Assembly (NCBI GenBank): GCA_030386875.1
Contig: CM059572.1
Coordinates: 41,041,732 to 41,105,731, forward strand
DNA from: Morinoia aosen
Lineage: Eukaryota; Arthropoda; Malacostraca; Amphipoda; Talitridae
Length of the DNA stretch: 64,000 nucleotides
Reading direction: 5' to 3'
The position numbers and the translations under genes were made by a program. This document shows, one piece after another, positions 34,292 to 47,960 of the stretch; positions within the stretch are counted from its first letter, which is position 1, and the number at the start of each line of letters is the position of its first letter. The notes under the pieces are model-generated. The model had not been told where the DNA came from. It was given only the letters and a program-made list of their open reading frames with translations, and did no database searches.

Positions 34292-34855
34292 CAGGGTGTC
34301 TGCTAATAAAGCAGCCGGTTTAAAAATGCTGAAGTTTGTAAAATATTGATGCTGGAAGGCTGAAATAGGTTTCATTGAAGAAACAAGGATTTAAAGTTTT
34401 TTATAACAATAATTTCATCTATTTGACAAACCTTTCATAAGATAGTAATATTCATCATTAAAAATTATGTTATCCGACAATATTTGATTAGAATTGCTCA
34501 TGTTTTTTATTCTGTGGCAAAATAATTACCTGCGATCTTTATCGTGCGGTGAGATTTCTTGTTATTGCATTTCATATAGTTTTAAATAAAGTTTTTTGAG
34601 AATAAAATTAATAGAAGTTCTCATTACCTGTGTTTCAGGAGACAACTTTCTCACTGATTTCATTTTATAATCGTTAAATAAAGTGCTCATCGTGTTAATT
34701 CTTGTTTCTGTGCTTCTGGTATGCCAAATAGACAAAATTATCGAAATCAAATTATAAATTTTGCTTTTTTCAATGAAACCTATTTCAGCCTTATAGCACT
34801 AATATTTTACAAACTAGAACATTTTTAATTCGACTACTTTTTTAGCGGACACCCT
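34292..34855. mobile_element. Non-autonomous element with inverted termini of about 95 bp
   Basis: The left end CAGGGTGTCTGCTAATAAAG ... GGCTGAAATAGGTTTCATTGAA matches the reverse complement of the right end (TTCAATGAAACCTATTTCAGCC ... GCGGACACCCTG at 34770-34855). The interior has no coding sequence. The CAGGGTGTCYGCT ends resemble those of mariner-type MITEs; a left TA is present but the right flank is CG. Confidence 0.7.
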
Positions 34856-35454
34856 GCGCTTTGCGGCGTTCGAGCGGAGGTAAGCCAGCACCCGGTGGCT
34901 GATGAGTGCTCAAATCTCCGAGCAGCCGGGAATGGCGCAGCGCACAGCGCCCGGTCGTGTAACTCTCAACATACAATGCTTCTTGTCGTTGAATATAAGT
35001 ATACTCGGTACAAATTTATTTTGAAAAGACATTTTTCTATATGAATATATTCAGACCATCAGCGGAGCTCAAATATAAGACATACATATTTAAATTAGTT
35101 CATCAATTTGTATCTAAATATTTTCATCCCGGTTAACGATTTTCAAAAACTGACTGAGTCGCACTGTATTTTTATTAGAGAAATTGGCACCATTCACAAA
35201 TAATGTTCCCATACTGAATGCATTTAAACGTATCAACATGAAGTTAGAACCCTCATGAGGCTTCTTAACTTACCAACCTTCAAGTTTCGATACAAGTGCA
35301 GTAGCGGAGGTGCGAGATGAGCAAGGTGTGGCTTACCTCACCAGATAACGGAGGTTGCAGGCATCCAAATTCAACTTCGGTGTTGTTTATCAATTTTAGC
35401 TTCATACGACACCAGTGCTGGCAGAGGTACTAAGTGACGTCGAAACAGAGCTTG

Positions 35455-35835
35455 CGATGGCGCTGCATTGCGATTCCAGCGCTGTGTTGCGATTCTAGCG
35501 CTGCACTGCGATTCCAGCACTGTGTTGCGATTCTAGCGCTGCACTGCGATTCCAGCGCTGTGTTGCGATTCTAGCGCTGCGTTGCAATTCCAGCGATGCG
35601 CTACGATTCAAGCGCTGTGCTGCGATTCTAGTGCTGTGCTGCGATTCCAGCGATGTGTTGCGATTCCAGCGCTGTGTTGCGATTCCAGCGCTGTGTTGTG
35701 ATTCTAGCGCTGTGCTGCGATTCCAGCGCTGTGTTGCGCTTCCAGCGCTGTGTTGCGATTCTAGCGCTGCGCTGCAATTCCAGCGATGCGCTACGATTCT
35801 AGTGCTGTGCTGCGATTCTAGCGCTGCGCTACAAT
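35455..35835. repeat. 19-bp minisatellite ending just before the gene 2 start codon
   Basis: About 20 units of GCGATTCYAGCGCTGTGTT (19 bp), with variant units alternating GCTGCACT and GCTGTGTT. The last unit ends about 25 bases before ATG 35861, so it probably lies in the 5' UTR or promoter. Confidence 0.93.
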
Positions 35836-35860
35836 TAAAACAACTTAATATCCAACAGAC

Positions 35861-36028
35861 ATGGGAGTGGTAGCAAAATTGCCTTTTTTAGCACTTGTGC
35901 TGATAAGCACGACCTTCATATCAAGCGTGACGTGTGATTCGACCTGCGGAAATTATAAAAGGTGTAAAGACTGCATCACTGCAGCGTCCCAAAGATGTGG
36001 GTGGTGTGAAGATAGTACTGTAGGACAG
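35861..36028 (+). CDS. Integrin beta gene 2, exon 1: signal peptide and PSI start
   Basis: ATG 35861 (context AACAGACATGG) starts MGVVAKLPFLALVLISTTFI, a signal peptide ending near VTC-DS. It is followed by CGNYKRCKDCITAASQRCGW-CED, the Cys pattern C-x5-C-x2-C...C-x-W-C of PSI domains. It ends GGACAG|GTGAGT, phase 0. Reading past this donor meets TGA after 11 codons. The exon end and donor are the seed of the 52-bp array that follows. Confidence 0.93.
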
Positions 36029-36830
36029 GTGAGTGTGGTACCTGGCCTGCATCTGGTGTGAAGGGAGCACTGTAGGACAGGAGAGTGTGATACCTGGCCT
36101 GCATCTGGTGTGAAGGGAGCACTGTATGACAGGTGAGTGAGGTACCTGGCCTGCATCTGGTGTGAAAGGAGCACTGTAGGACAGGTGAGTGTGATACCTG
36201 GCCTGCATCTGGTGTGAAGGGAGCACTGTAGGACAGGTGAGTGTGATACCTGGCCTGCATCTGGTGTGAAGGGAGCACTGTAGGACAGGTGAGTGTGATA
36301 TCTGGCCTGCATCTGGTGTGAAGGGAGCACTGTAGGACAGGTGAGTGTGATACCTGGCCTGCATCTGGTGTGAAGGGAGCACTGTAGGACAGGTGAGTGT
36401 GATACCTAGCCTGCATCTGGTGTGAAGGGAGCACTTTAGGACAGATGAGTGTGATACCTGGCCTGCATCTGGTGTGAAGGGAGCACTGTAGGACAGGTGA
36501 GTGTGATACCTGGCCTGCATCTGGTGTGAAGGGAGCACTGTAGGACAGGTGAGTGTGATACCTGGCCTGCATCTGGTGTGAAGGGAGCACTGTAGGACAG
36601 GTGAGTGTGATACCTGGCCTGCATCTGGTGTGAAGAGAGCACTGTAGGACAGGTGAGTGTGATACCTGGCCTGCATCTGGTGTGAAGGGAGCACTGTAGG
36701 ACAGATGAGTGTGATACCTGGCCTGCATCTGGTGTGAAGGGAGCACTGTAGGACAGGTGAGTGTGATACCTGGCCTGCATCTGGTGTGAAGGGAGCACTG
36801 TAGGACAGGTGTTACCTGGCCTGTGGGATC
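36000..36830. repeat. 52-bp array of exon 1 end plus 5' splice site
   Basis: About 15 units. Each carries TGGTGTGAAGGGAGCACTGT AGGACAG followed by GTGAGTGTGATACCTGGCCTGCATC. The first 29 bases copy the end of exon 1 (codons for W-C-E-[D/G]-S-T-V-G-Q) and the rest copies the intron start. Every unit therefore holds a good CAG|GTGAGT donor. The unit length is not a multiple of 3, so frames shift between units. Confidence 0.95.
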
Positions 36831-37290
36831 TGGTGTGAGGAATGCCTTCACCTCATATGAGTTTGTATCTTCGTTTAATTAAGATGAATGGTATTCTGAA
36901 TTGAGCCGATAACTTCCTAAATTGCGCTTACACTACTATAAAATATACGAATAAATTTCAAATTTATTCAGTACAGTCATTTAGTGACTGAAACCGAGCC
37001 ATAGAGCCATTATTGCATTATGCCAGTTCCTGTCATATGCTTAATCGCCTTCAATTACTTTCAAGTTCATATCATTTGATCCAAAATAGTGTTTAGGACT
37101 CACAGATACCAGCAGTCTTGCTGAATTACACGCGAACTCCGCGAGTAGTGGACCATGGGGACGCTATTACTTAACGCAGCACGGAGCTTTATGTTTGACT
37201 GAACCACTTCCCGAGCTGCAAAAGTATCTAAAATATATGTTCGATTAGCATTTTGAATAAGTTGAACAATGAAGGATGTTGTCATTGTTT

Positions 37291-40200
37291 GTAACACTGC
37301 ACGTAACACTCTCGTAACACTGCGCGTAGCACTCTCGCAACACTGCGCGTAACACTCTCGCAACACTGCACGTAACACTCTCGTAACACTGCACGTAACA
37401 AGCTCGTAACACTCTCGTAAGACTCTCGTAACACTGCGCGTAACAAGCTCGTAACACTCTCGTAACACTGCGCGTAACACTCTCGCAACACTGCGCGTAA
37501 CACTTTCGCAACACTGCACGTAACACTCTCGTAACACTGCACGTAACAAGCTCGTAACACTCTCGTAACACTGCGCGTAAAACTCTCGTAACACTCTCGT
37601 AACACTGTCGTAACACTGCGCGTAACACTCTCGTAACACTGCGCGTAACACTCTTGTAACACTCTCGTAACACTCTCGTAACACTCAGGTAACACTCTTG
37701 TAACACTCTCGTAACACTGCACGTAACACTCTCGTAACACTGCGCGTAACACTCTCGTAACACTCTCGTAACACTCTCGTAACACTGCGCGTAACACTCT
37801 CGTAACACTGCGCGTACCACTCTTGTAACACTCTCGTAACACTCTCGTAACACTCTCGTAACACTCTCGTAACACTCTTGTAACACTCTCGTAACACTGC
37901 GCATAACACGCTCGTAACACTCTCGTAACACTGCACGTAACACTCTCGTAACACTGCACGTAACACTGCGCGTAACACGCTCGTAACACGCTCGTAACAC
38001 GCTCGTAACACTCTCGTAACACTGCATGTAACACTCTCGTAACACTGCGCGTAACACTCTTGTAACACTCTCGTAACACTCTCGTAACAATCTCGTAACA
38101 CTCTCGTAACACTGCACGTAACAATCTCGTAACACTGCGCGTAACACTCTCGTAACACTCTCGTAACACTCTCGTAACACTCTCGTAACACTCTCGTAAC
38201 ACTCTCGTAACACTGCGCGTAACACTCTCGTAACACTCTCGGAACACTGCGCATAACACGCGCGTAACACTCTCGTAACACAGCACGTAACACTCTCGTA
38301 ACACTGCACGTAACACTCTCGTAACACTGCACGTAACACTCTCGTAACACTGCACGTAACACTGCGCGTAACACGTTCGTAACACTCTCGTAACACGCTC
38401 GTAACACTCTCGTAACACTGCACGTAACACTCTCGTAACACTGTGCGTAACACTCTCGTAACACTCTCGTAACACTCTCGTAACACTCTCGTAACACTGC
38501 GCGTAACACTGTCGTAACACTATCGTAACACTCTCGTAACACTGTCGTAACACTCTCGTAACACTGTGCGTAACCCTCTCGTAACACTGCGCGTAACACT
38601 CTCGTAACACTGCGCGTAACACTCTCGTAACACTGCGCGTAACACTCTCGTAACACTGCGCGTAACACTCTCGTAACACTGCGCGTAACACTATCGTAAC
38701 ACTGCGCGTAACACTCTCGTAACACTGCGCGTAACACTCTCGTAACACTGCGCGTAACACTCTCGTAACACTGCGCGTAACACTCTCGTAACACTCTCGT
38801 AACACTGCGCGTAACACTCTCGTAACACTGCGCGTAACACTATCGTAACACTGCGCGTAACACTCTCGTAACACTGCGCGTAACACTCTCGTAACACTCT
38901 CGTAACACTGCGCGTAACACTATCGTAACACTGCGCGTAACACTATCGTAACACTGCGCGTAACACTCTCGTAACACTGCGCGTAACACTCTCGTAACAC
39001 TGCGCGTAACACTCTCGTAACACTCTCGTAACACTGCGCGTAACACTATCGTAACACTGCACGTAACACTCTCGTAACACTGCACGTAACACTCTCGTAA
39101 CACTGCACGTAACACTGCGCGTAACACGTTCGTAACACTCTCGTAACACGCTCGTAACACTCTCGTAACACTGCACGTAACACTCTCGTAACACTGTGCG
39201 TAACACTCTCGTAACACTCTCGTAACACTCTCGTAACACTCTCGTAACACTGCGCGTAACACTGTCGTAACACTATCGTAACACTCTCGTAACACTGTCG
39301 TAACACTCTCGTAACACTGTGCGTAACCCTCTCGTAACACTCTCGTAACACTCTCGTAACACTGCGCGTAACACTGTCGTAACACTGCACGTAACACTAT
39401 CGTAACACTGCGCGTAACACTCTCGTAACACTGCGCGTAACACTCTCGTAACACTGCGCGTAACACTCTCGTAACACTGCGCGTAACACTCTCGTAACAC
39501 TCTCGTAACACTGCGCGTAACACTCTCGTAACACTGCGCGTAACACTATCGTAACACTGCGCGTAACACTCTCGTAACACTGCGCGTAACACTCTCGTAA
39601 CACTCTCGTAACACTGCGCGTAACACTATCGTAACACTGCGCGTAACACTATCGTAACACAGCGCGTAACACTCTCGTAACACTGCGCGTAACACTCTCG
39701 TAACACTGCGCGTAACACTCTCGTAACACTCTCGTAACACTGCGCGTAACACTATCGTAACACTGCGCGTAACACTCTCGTAACACTGCGCGTAACACTC
39801 TCGTAACACTGCGCGTAACACTCTCGTAACACTCTCGTAACACTGCGCGTAACACTATCGTAACACTGCGCGTAACACTCTCGTAACACTGCGCGTAACA
39901 CTATCGTAACACTGCGCGTAACACTCTCGTAACACTGCGCGTAACACTCTCGTAACACTGCGCGTAACACTCTCGTAACACTCTCGTAACACTGCGCGTA
40001 ACACTATCGTAACACTGCGCGTAACACTCTCGTAACACTGCGCGTAACACTATCGTAACACTGCGCGTAACACTATCGTAACACTGCGCGTAACACTATC
40101 GTAACACTGCGCGTAACACTCTCGTAACACTGCGCGTAACACTATCGTAACACTGCGCGTAACACTCTCGTAACACTGCGCGTAACACTATCGTAACACT

Positions 40201-43200
40201 GCGCGTAACACTCTCGTAACACTGCGCGTAACACTATCGTAACACTGCGCGTAACACTCTCGTAACACTGCGGGTAACACTCTCGTAACACTGCGCGTAA
40301 CACTCTCGTAACACTGCGCGTAACACTCTCGTAACACTCTCGTAACACTGCGCGTAACACTATCGTAACACTGCGCGTAACACTCTCGTAACACTGCGCG
40401 TAACACTCTCGTAACACTGCGCGTAACACTCTCGTAACACTGCGCGTAACACTCTCGTATCACTGCGCGTAACACTCTCGTAACACTGCGCGTAACACTC
40501 TCGTAACACTGCGCGTAACACTCTCGTAACACTGCGCGTAACACTCTCGTAACACTCTCGTAACACTGCGCGTAACACTATCGTAACACTGCGCGTAACA
40601 CTCTCGTAACACTGCGCGTAACACTCTCGTAACACTGCGCGTAACACTCTCGTAACACTGCGCGTAACACTCTCGTAACACTGCGCGTAACACTCTCGTA
40701 ACACTGCGCGTAACACTCTCGTAACACTGCGCGTAACACTCTCGTAACACTGCGCGTAACACTCTCGTAACACTGCGCGTAACACTCTCGTAACACTCTC
40801 GTAACACTGCGCGTAACACTATCGTAACACTGCGCGTAACACTCTCGTAACACTGCGCGTAACACTATCGTAACACTGCGCGTAACACTATCGTAACACT
40901 GCGCGTAACACTATCGTAACACTGCGCGTAACACTCTCGTAACACTGCGCGTAACACTCTCGTAACACTGCGCGTAACACTATCGTAACACTGCGCGTAA
41001 CACTCTCGTAACACTGCGCGTAACACTATCGTAACACTGCGCGTAACACTCTCGTAACACTGCGCGTAACACTATCGTAACACTGCGCGTAACACTCTCG
41101 TAACACTGCGCGTAACACTCTCGTAACACTGCGCGTAACACTCTCGTAACACTCTCGTAACACTGCGCGTAACACTATCGTAACACTGCGCGTAACACTC
41201 TCGTAACACTGCGCGTAACACTCTCGTAACACTGCGCGTAACACTCTCGTAACACTCTCGTAACACTGCGCGTAACACTATCGTAACACTGCGCGTAACA
41301 CTATCGTAACACTGCGCGTAACACTCTCGTAACACTGCGCGTAACACTCTCGTAACACTGCGCGTAACACTCTCGTAACACTGCGCGTAACACTCTCGTA
41401 ACACTCTCGTAACACTGCGCGTAACACTATCGTAACACTGCGCGTAACACTATCGTAACACTGCGCGTAACACTCTCCTAACACTGCGCGTAACACTCTC
41501 GTAACACTCTCGTAACACTGCGCGTAACACTCTCGTAACACTCTCGTAACACTGCGCGTTACACTCTCGTAACACTGCGCGTAACACTCTCGTAACACTA
41601 TCGTAACACTGCGCGTAACACTCTCGTAACACTCTCGTAACAATGCGCGTAACACTCTCGTAACACTGCGCGTAACACTATCGTAACACTCTCGTAACAC
41701 TGCGCGTTACACTCTCGTAACACTGCGCGTAACACTCTCGTAACACTCTCGTAACAATGCGCGTAACACTCTCGTAACACTGCGCGTAACACTATCGTAA
41801 CACTGCGCGTAACACTCTCGTAACACTGCGCGTAACACTCTCGTAACACTGCGCGTAACACTCTCGTAACACTGCGCGTAACACTCTCGTAACACTCTCG
41901 TAACACTGCGCGTAACACTATCGTAACACTGCGCGTAACACTATCGTAACACTGCGCGTAACACTCTCGTAACACTGCGCGTAACACTCTCGTAACACTC
42001 TCGTAACACTGCGCGTAACACTCTCGTAACACTATCGTAACACTGCGCGTAACACTCTCGTAACACTGCGCGTAACACTCTCGGAACACTCTCGTAACAC
42101 TACGCGTAACACTCTCGTAACACTGCGCGTAACACTATCGTAACACTGCGCGTAACACTCTCGTAACACTGCGCGTAACACTCTCGTAACACTGCGCGTA
42201 ACACTCTCGTAACACTGAGCGTAACACTGTCGTAACACTATCGTAACACTCTCGTAACACTGTCGTAACACCGCGCGTAACACTCTCGTAACACTGCGCG
42301 CAACACTCTCGTAACACTGCGCGTAAAACTCTCATAACACGCTCGTAACACTCTCGCATCACTGCACGTAACACTCTCGCAACACTGCGCGTAACACTCT
42401 CGTAACACTGCGCGTAACACTCTCTTAACACTGCGCGTAACACTCTCGCAACACTGCGCGTAACACTCTCGTAACACTGCGCGTAACACTCTCATAACAC
42501 GCTCGCAACACTCTCGCATCACTGCACGTAACACTCTCGCAACACTGCGCGTAACACTCTCGTAACACTGCGCGTAACACTCTCGTAACACTGCGCGTAA
42601 CACTCTCGTAACACTGCGCGTAACACTCTCGTAACACTGCGCGTAACACTCTCGCAACACTGCGCGTAACACTCTCGTAACACTGCGCGTAACACTCTCG
42701 CAACACTGCACGTAACACTCTCGCAACACTGCGCGTAACACTCTCGCAACACTGCGCGTAACACTCTCGTAACACTGCGCGTAACACTCTCGTAACACTG
42801 CGCGTAACACTGCGCGTAACACTCTCGTAACACTGCACGTAACACTCTCGCAACACTGCGCGTAACACTCTCGTAACACTGCGCGTAACACTCTCGTAAC
42901 ACTGCGCGTAACACTCTCGCAATACTGCGCGTAATACTCTCGCAACACTGCACGTAACACTCTCGTAACACGCTCGTAACACTCTCGTGACACTGCACGT
43001 AACACTGTCGTAACATTCTCGTAACACTGCGCGTAACACTCTCGTAACACTGCACGTAACACTGTCGTAACATTCTCGTAACACTGCGCGTAACACTCTC
43101 GTAACACTGCACGTAACACTCTCGTAATACGCTCGAAACACACTCTCGTAACACTGCACGTAACACTGTCGTAACATTCTCGTAACACTGCGCGTAACAC

Positions 43201-45200
43201 TCTCGTAACACTGCGCGTAACACTCTCGTAACACGCTCGTAACACTGCGCGTAACACTCTCGTAACACTGCACGTACCACTGTCGTAGCATTCTCGTAAC
43301 ACTGCGCGTAACACTCTCGTAACACTGCGCGTAACACTCTCGTAACACGCTCGTAACACTCTCGTAACACTGCGCGTAACACTGTCGTAACATTCTCGTA
43401 ACTTTGCGCGTAACACTCTCGTAACACTGCGCGTAACACTCTCGTAACACTGCACGTAACACTCTCGTAACACTGCACGTAACACTCTCGCAACACTGCG
43501 CGTAATACTCTCGCAACACTGCACGTAACACTATCGTAACACTGCACGTAACACTATCGTAACACTGCGCGTAACACTCTCGTAACACTGCGCGTAACAC
43601 TCTCGTAACACTGCGCGTAACACTCTCGTAACACTATCGTAACACTGCACGTAACACTATCGTAACACTGCGCGTAACACTCTCGTAACACTGCGCGTAA
43701 CACTCTCGTAACACCGCGCGTAACACTCTCGTAACACTGCACGTAACACTATCGTAACACTGCACGTAACACTATCGTACCACTGCGCGTAACACTCTCG
43801 TAACACTTCGCGTAACACTCTCGTAACACTCTCGTAACACTCTCGTAACACTGCGCGTAACACTCTCGTAACACTGCGCGTAACACTCTCGAAACACTGC
43901 GCGTAATACTCTCGCAACACTGCACGTAACACTATTGTAACACTGCGCGTAACACTCTCTTAACACTGCTCGTAACACTCTCGCAACACTGCGCGTAACA
44001 CTCTCGTAACACTGCGCGCAACACTCTCGTAACACGCTCGTAACACTCTCGCAACACTGCACGTAACACTCTCGCAACACTGCGCGTAACACTCTCGTAA
44101 CACTGCGCGTAACACTCTCGTAACACTGCGCGCAACACTCTCGCAACACTGCGCGTAATACTCTCGCAACACTGCACGTAACACTCTCGTAACACGCTCG
44201 TAACACTCTCGTAACACTGCGCGTAACACTGTCGTAACATTCTCGCAACACTGCGCGTAACACTCTCGTAACACTGCACGTAACACTGTCGTAACATTCT
44301 CGTAACACTGCGCGTAACACTCTCGTAACACTGCACGTAACACTCTCATAATACGCTCGAAACACACTCTCGTAACACTGCACGTGACACTGTCGTAACA
44401 TTCTCGTAACACTGCGCGTAACACTCTCGTAACACTGCGCGTAACACTCTCGTAACACGCTCGTAACACTCTCGTAACACTGCGCGTACCACTGTCGTAA
44501 CATTGTCGTAACACTGCGCTTAACACTCTCGTAACACTGCGCGTAACACTCTCGTAACACTGCACGTAACACTCTCGTAATACGCTCGAAACACACTCTC
44601 GTAACACTGCACGTAACACTGTCGTAACATTCTCGTAACACTGCGCGTAACACTCTCGTAACACTGCACGTAACACTGTCGTAACATTCTCGTTACACTG
44701 CGCGTAACACTCTCGTAACACTGCGTGTAACACTGTCGTAACATTCTCGTAACACTGCGCGTAACACCCTCGTAACACTGCACGTAACACTCTCGTAATA
44801 CGCTCGAAACACACTCTCGTAACACTGCTCGTAACACTGTCGTAACACTACACGTAACACTCTCGTAACACTGCACGTAACACGCTCGCAACACTCTCGT
44901 AACACTGCACGCAACACCGCGTAACTGCCTGCAACACTGCCCGTAACACTGAACGCAATACTGCTCGCAACACTGCACGCAACATTGCAACACTGCCCGC
45001 AACACTGCCCGTAACACTGCCCGCAACACTGCCCGCAACACTGCCCGCAACACTGCCCGTAACACTGCCCGCAACACTGCACGCAACATTGCACGCAACA
45101 CCGCAACACTGCCCGCAACACTGCCCGCAACACTGCCCGTAACGCTGCCCGTAAAACTACACTTAACACACACGTAACACTGCACGCAACACTCACACAA
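37291..45200. repeat. 7.9-kb satellite of 11/12-bp monomers
   Basis: Built from CGTAACACTGCG (12 bp) and CGTAACACTCT (11 bp), mostly alternating as a 23-bp dimer, roughly 340 dimers. Variants ATCG, GTCG, GCACG and GCTCG are scattered. Large blocks recur: the stretch at 38370-38900 is repeated about 0.7 kb later (39120-39600). A block with TAATACGCTCGAAACACACT recurs at about 43127, 44350, 44579 and 44797. The last 250 bases change to CACTGCCCGCAA monomers and run into the exon 2 acceptor. All minus-strand frames are open for hundreds of codons because the unit lacks stops; they are artefacts. Confidence 0.97.
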
Positions 45201-45203
45201 CAG

Positions 45204-45360
45204 AGCGCGTGTGTCGGAGCGGACGAGGGAGCCATGAAGTGCAAGACCGGCACGCTGCACAACCCCCAGAACGAGTACCACTACAACGCGAAGGACCACT
45301 TGAGCAACAACCCCAGTATGGACATCTTCCCGAAAAAAAACTTGGTTAAGATAAGAGCAG
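45204..45360 (+). CDS. Integrin beta gene 2, exon 2: rest of PSI
   Basis: It follows CACACAACAG and reads SACVGADEGAMKCKTGTLHN... NPSMDIFPKKNLVKIRA, ending GCAG|GTCAGT (phase 0 in, 1 out). The cysteines complete the PSI domain. The basic FPKKNLVKIRAG leads into the hybrid strand, as in other beta chains (K-L-R-x-G). The 7.9-kb satellite abuts the acceptor. Confidence 0.88.
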
Positions 45361-47796
45361 GTCAGTGGCGTTTGCATCTCCTTTGAAATGTGTTTATTTT
45401 TTAGTCTCTCGAACTTATAACGAATGTCCTGTTCATCTGTTAGCTTCTTTTTTGGGATTTTCTTAGCTATTTTAAGCGTTTGTTCAATATCTCTAAAGAA
45501 AAACTACATGCATGAATAATTTTAACGGACTAGCTTTCGGCCAGCAATGGCAGAAATCGTTCAAGTCAAAGTATTTGATTTCATGTTTATAAATGAATGA
45601 TCCTTAGCAGATCCTCATAGAACGTATGAAACGAATTCAAATAGAAAGAATTAGTTAAATAGACATCGCTTCCACTTTCTTGGGACACCTACACAGAGAT
45701 GTCTTTCATCTTTCATTAAGAATACATTTCCATAAAACTCTTTTATTTTCACAATTGACCTCTACCTTCTGTAACCGTGTGAGCCTAATTCACTTTTGCA
45801 GCCCTGTAGCCCGCTCTACTTATATTGCCATGCAGCCTTGCTACAGCTGTACAACCCCGCAAACTTTATTCCCCGATCTAATAACAAAGATTATACTTTC
45901 AACGTATTAATGTAGATAAATCTTCCTTACCTATGCATCATTTAATCGAGACTCTAGAAATTGAGCTCTCCCTTATTTTAACTCAATGATTGAACTGTGA
46001 AGGCTGTTATAGTTGCTCGAAACGCTGCAATGCTTAAAGGCTTAACAATGCTTTAATTCCGCAGCCTACGCGACAAACTGGTTGAAAACACCAATGATAT
46101 TAATTGCTTACGATGATATTTTTCCGCCACGAGGATGACTCGAGTTTGAACTGTCGCTTAGAGCAGCAACTGTTCTTCTCCTCTGTGACTAACATCAATT
46201 CTGAAATTACTGTTGCATGAACTTCATGTCAGAATAAATACTTCATATCAGAGAAAAGCACTTGAAGGTCAAAAAACATGAAAATGTGTTTTTTTTTAAG
46301 TTAATAACAAATTTTACATTTTTGGTGTAATGGAAAAGTTAAGAACACTGCAATAATCTAAAATTCTCTCCAGTTTCGAAGTTTTCATTGAAAAAAAAAC
46401 CCAAGTTTCTGAGAATTAGCCTAATTTACGTCGAAATAAAAAAATACATAAATAGTGAGGAATCAATTCATTATGGTATTTCTTAAATCAAGTTGAAGTA
46501 TCAATGCGAATAAAAAAAATTCAATTATTGAAACTTCAATCACGCCACTGCATTTTAAAAGCCTCAGATCTCTCAATGAAGTAACTTTAACCCTTTAACG
46601 CCCCAGAAAACCATACGCTCCACTGTCGGAAAAACTTTAATATATTTTAATCTCGTAAAATTTCTTCCCTAATCTCTTCATTGAAGTGCCCAGCCGAGAG
46701 GCTGTTCCTTTCTTATTTTGATGTCAGTGACAACCTAACGCCATGCAGTGTCAGTCGGATGACGGTGTATGTAATAACCGCAGAATGAGAACAAAATTAT
46801 TAACGTTGTAGGGTTAAGTATACGGTGTTCATCGGACAGCATCAGGGCGCACTTATGAAGATGTCTTTCAACGCTTACTTCTAAGGAATACGATTTAATG
46901 CCACTGGATACCTTTCAATTATTTGTTTTTATATTTATTACTCGTTATGCCTAGCGATGTTAAATTTTTAAATTTGAAGCTTTATTTAGTATCACGTGGC
47001 GTCATGTGATGTTTGATACTTATATTTGATGATATATTTGGCATCTCGTGGTGTCTTTTGATGTCTAATACTTATGTATGATACCATATTTAATATTACG
47101 TTATATCATTCCAGGTTTTATACATACAAATGATGTCCTGTTTAACATCACAGGATGCCATTTCAGGTTTAATACTATTGTTTGGTGCTATATAAATACC
47201 GGATTGACTTGATATTGAAAATAAAGGCTATTTGATGTCATGCGCTGACGATGATGATACGAGCTTGCTGCTGATATCTGTAGGGTAAATATTCAGAGGG
47301 AGAAAATATACCACATAGAACGCACTTCTTAACTCTGCCAGATGAGAACCATTCACTGACTCGATTTATATATCGTTCGTATATAACATGTAATTTGTTA
47401 CCACTCAACTAACCCTCTAAATTTTCAAATTTTACAGATGTTCCATGTTGGACATAAAGAGTTGACGAAAAGATGAACTTTAAAAGTTCGATTTATGAGA
47501 GTAATTCATCGCATAGGTTTCCGTAACCTCAATTTACATCCCTCTCCCTTTAACCACAGCGCATGTGTAGAAGGATGACTGCAAAATGGACCTAATTTAC
47601 ATGTTATATTCAATTTTTTTTCCTTCTACATACTTGTTCATTAGAGGTATACATCACCCACACAGGAGCATCCATCTACCCAGAAAACGTTCAGGGCTTA
47701 ATTCAATGCAGGAGGACTTCTAGTGTGCGAGTAATCTTCGAAATTTTAGTCATTCTTTTTGGAATTTCCATACTGTTATACGAAATTTTTCTTCCA
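45361..47796 (+). other. Gene 2 intron 2, mostly featureless
   Basis: AT-rich. Loose, diverged repeats of a TGATGT...ATACTTAT type occur at about 46980-47230. No gene is supported. Confidence 0.5.
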
Positions 47797-47960
47797 GAAT
47801 GGTAATTTGACAAAAATCATGATTGGCGTAACACGTAACACAGGAGACACGGTCGACATCCAACTGTGCACCATAATCCAAGCTTTAAAATGGCACTTTC
47901 AGAATGGTTATTTGAAATAATCTTGATTGGCATGACGCAGGCGAAACCGTCGACGTCCAA
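47797..47960. repeat. Duplicated 3' splice site of exon 3
   Basis: 47797-47867 is a diverged copy of 47901-47980: AGAATGGTAATTTGACAAAA...ATTGGCGTAACACGTAACACAG, then GAGACACGGTCGACATCCAA. The true border is GCATGACGCAG|GCGAAACCGTCGACGTCCAA. The upstream copy keeps AG but has lost the coding match after about 40 bases. Confidence 0.8.

Noticed and set aside
35921..36851. Minus-strand frames of up to 291 codons
   Set aside because: Translation of the antisense of the 52-bp array after exon 1.
37245..44814. Many long minus-strand open frames (up to 534 codons, MLRAVLRECYAQ-type)
   Set aside because: All are translations of the stop-free 11/12-bp satellite in three frames; no start context, splice sites or family match.
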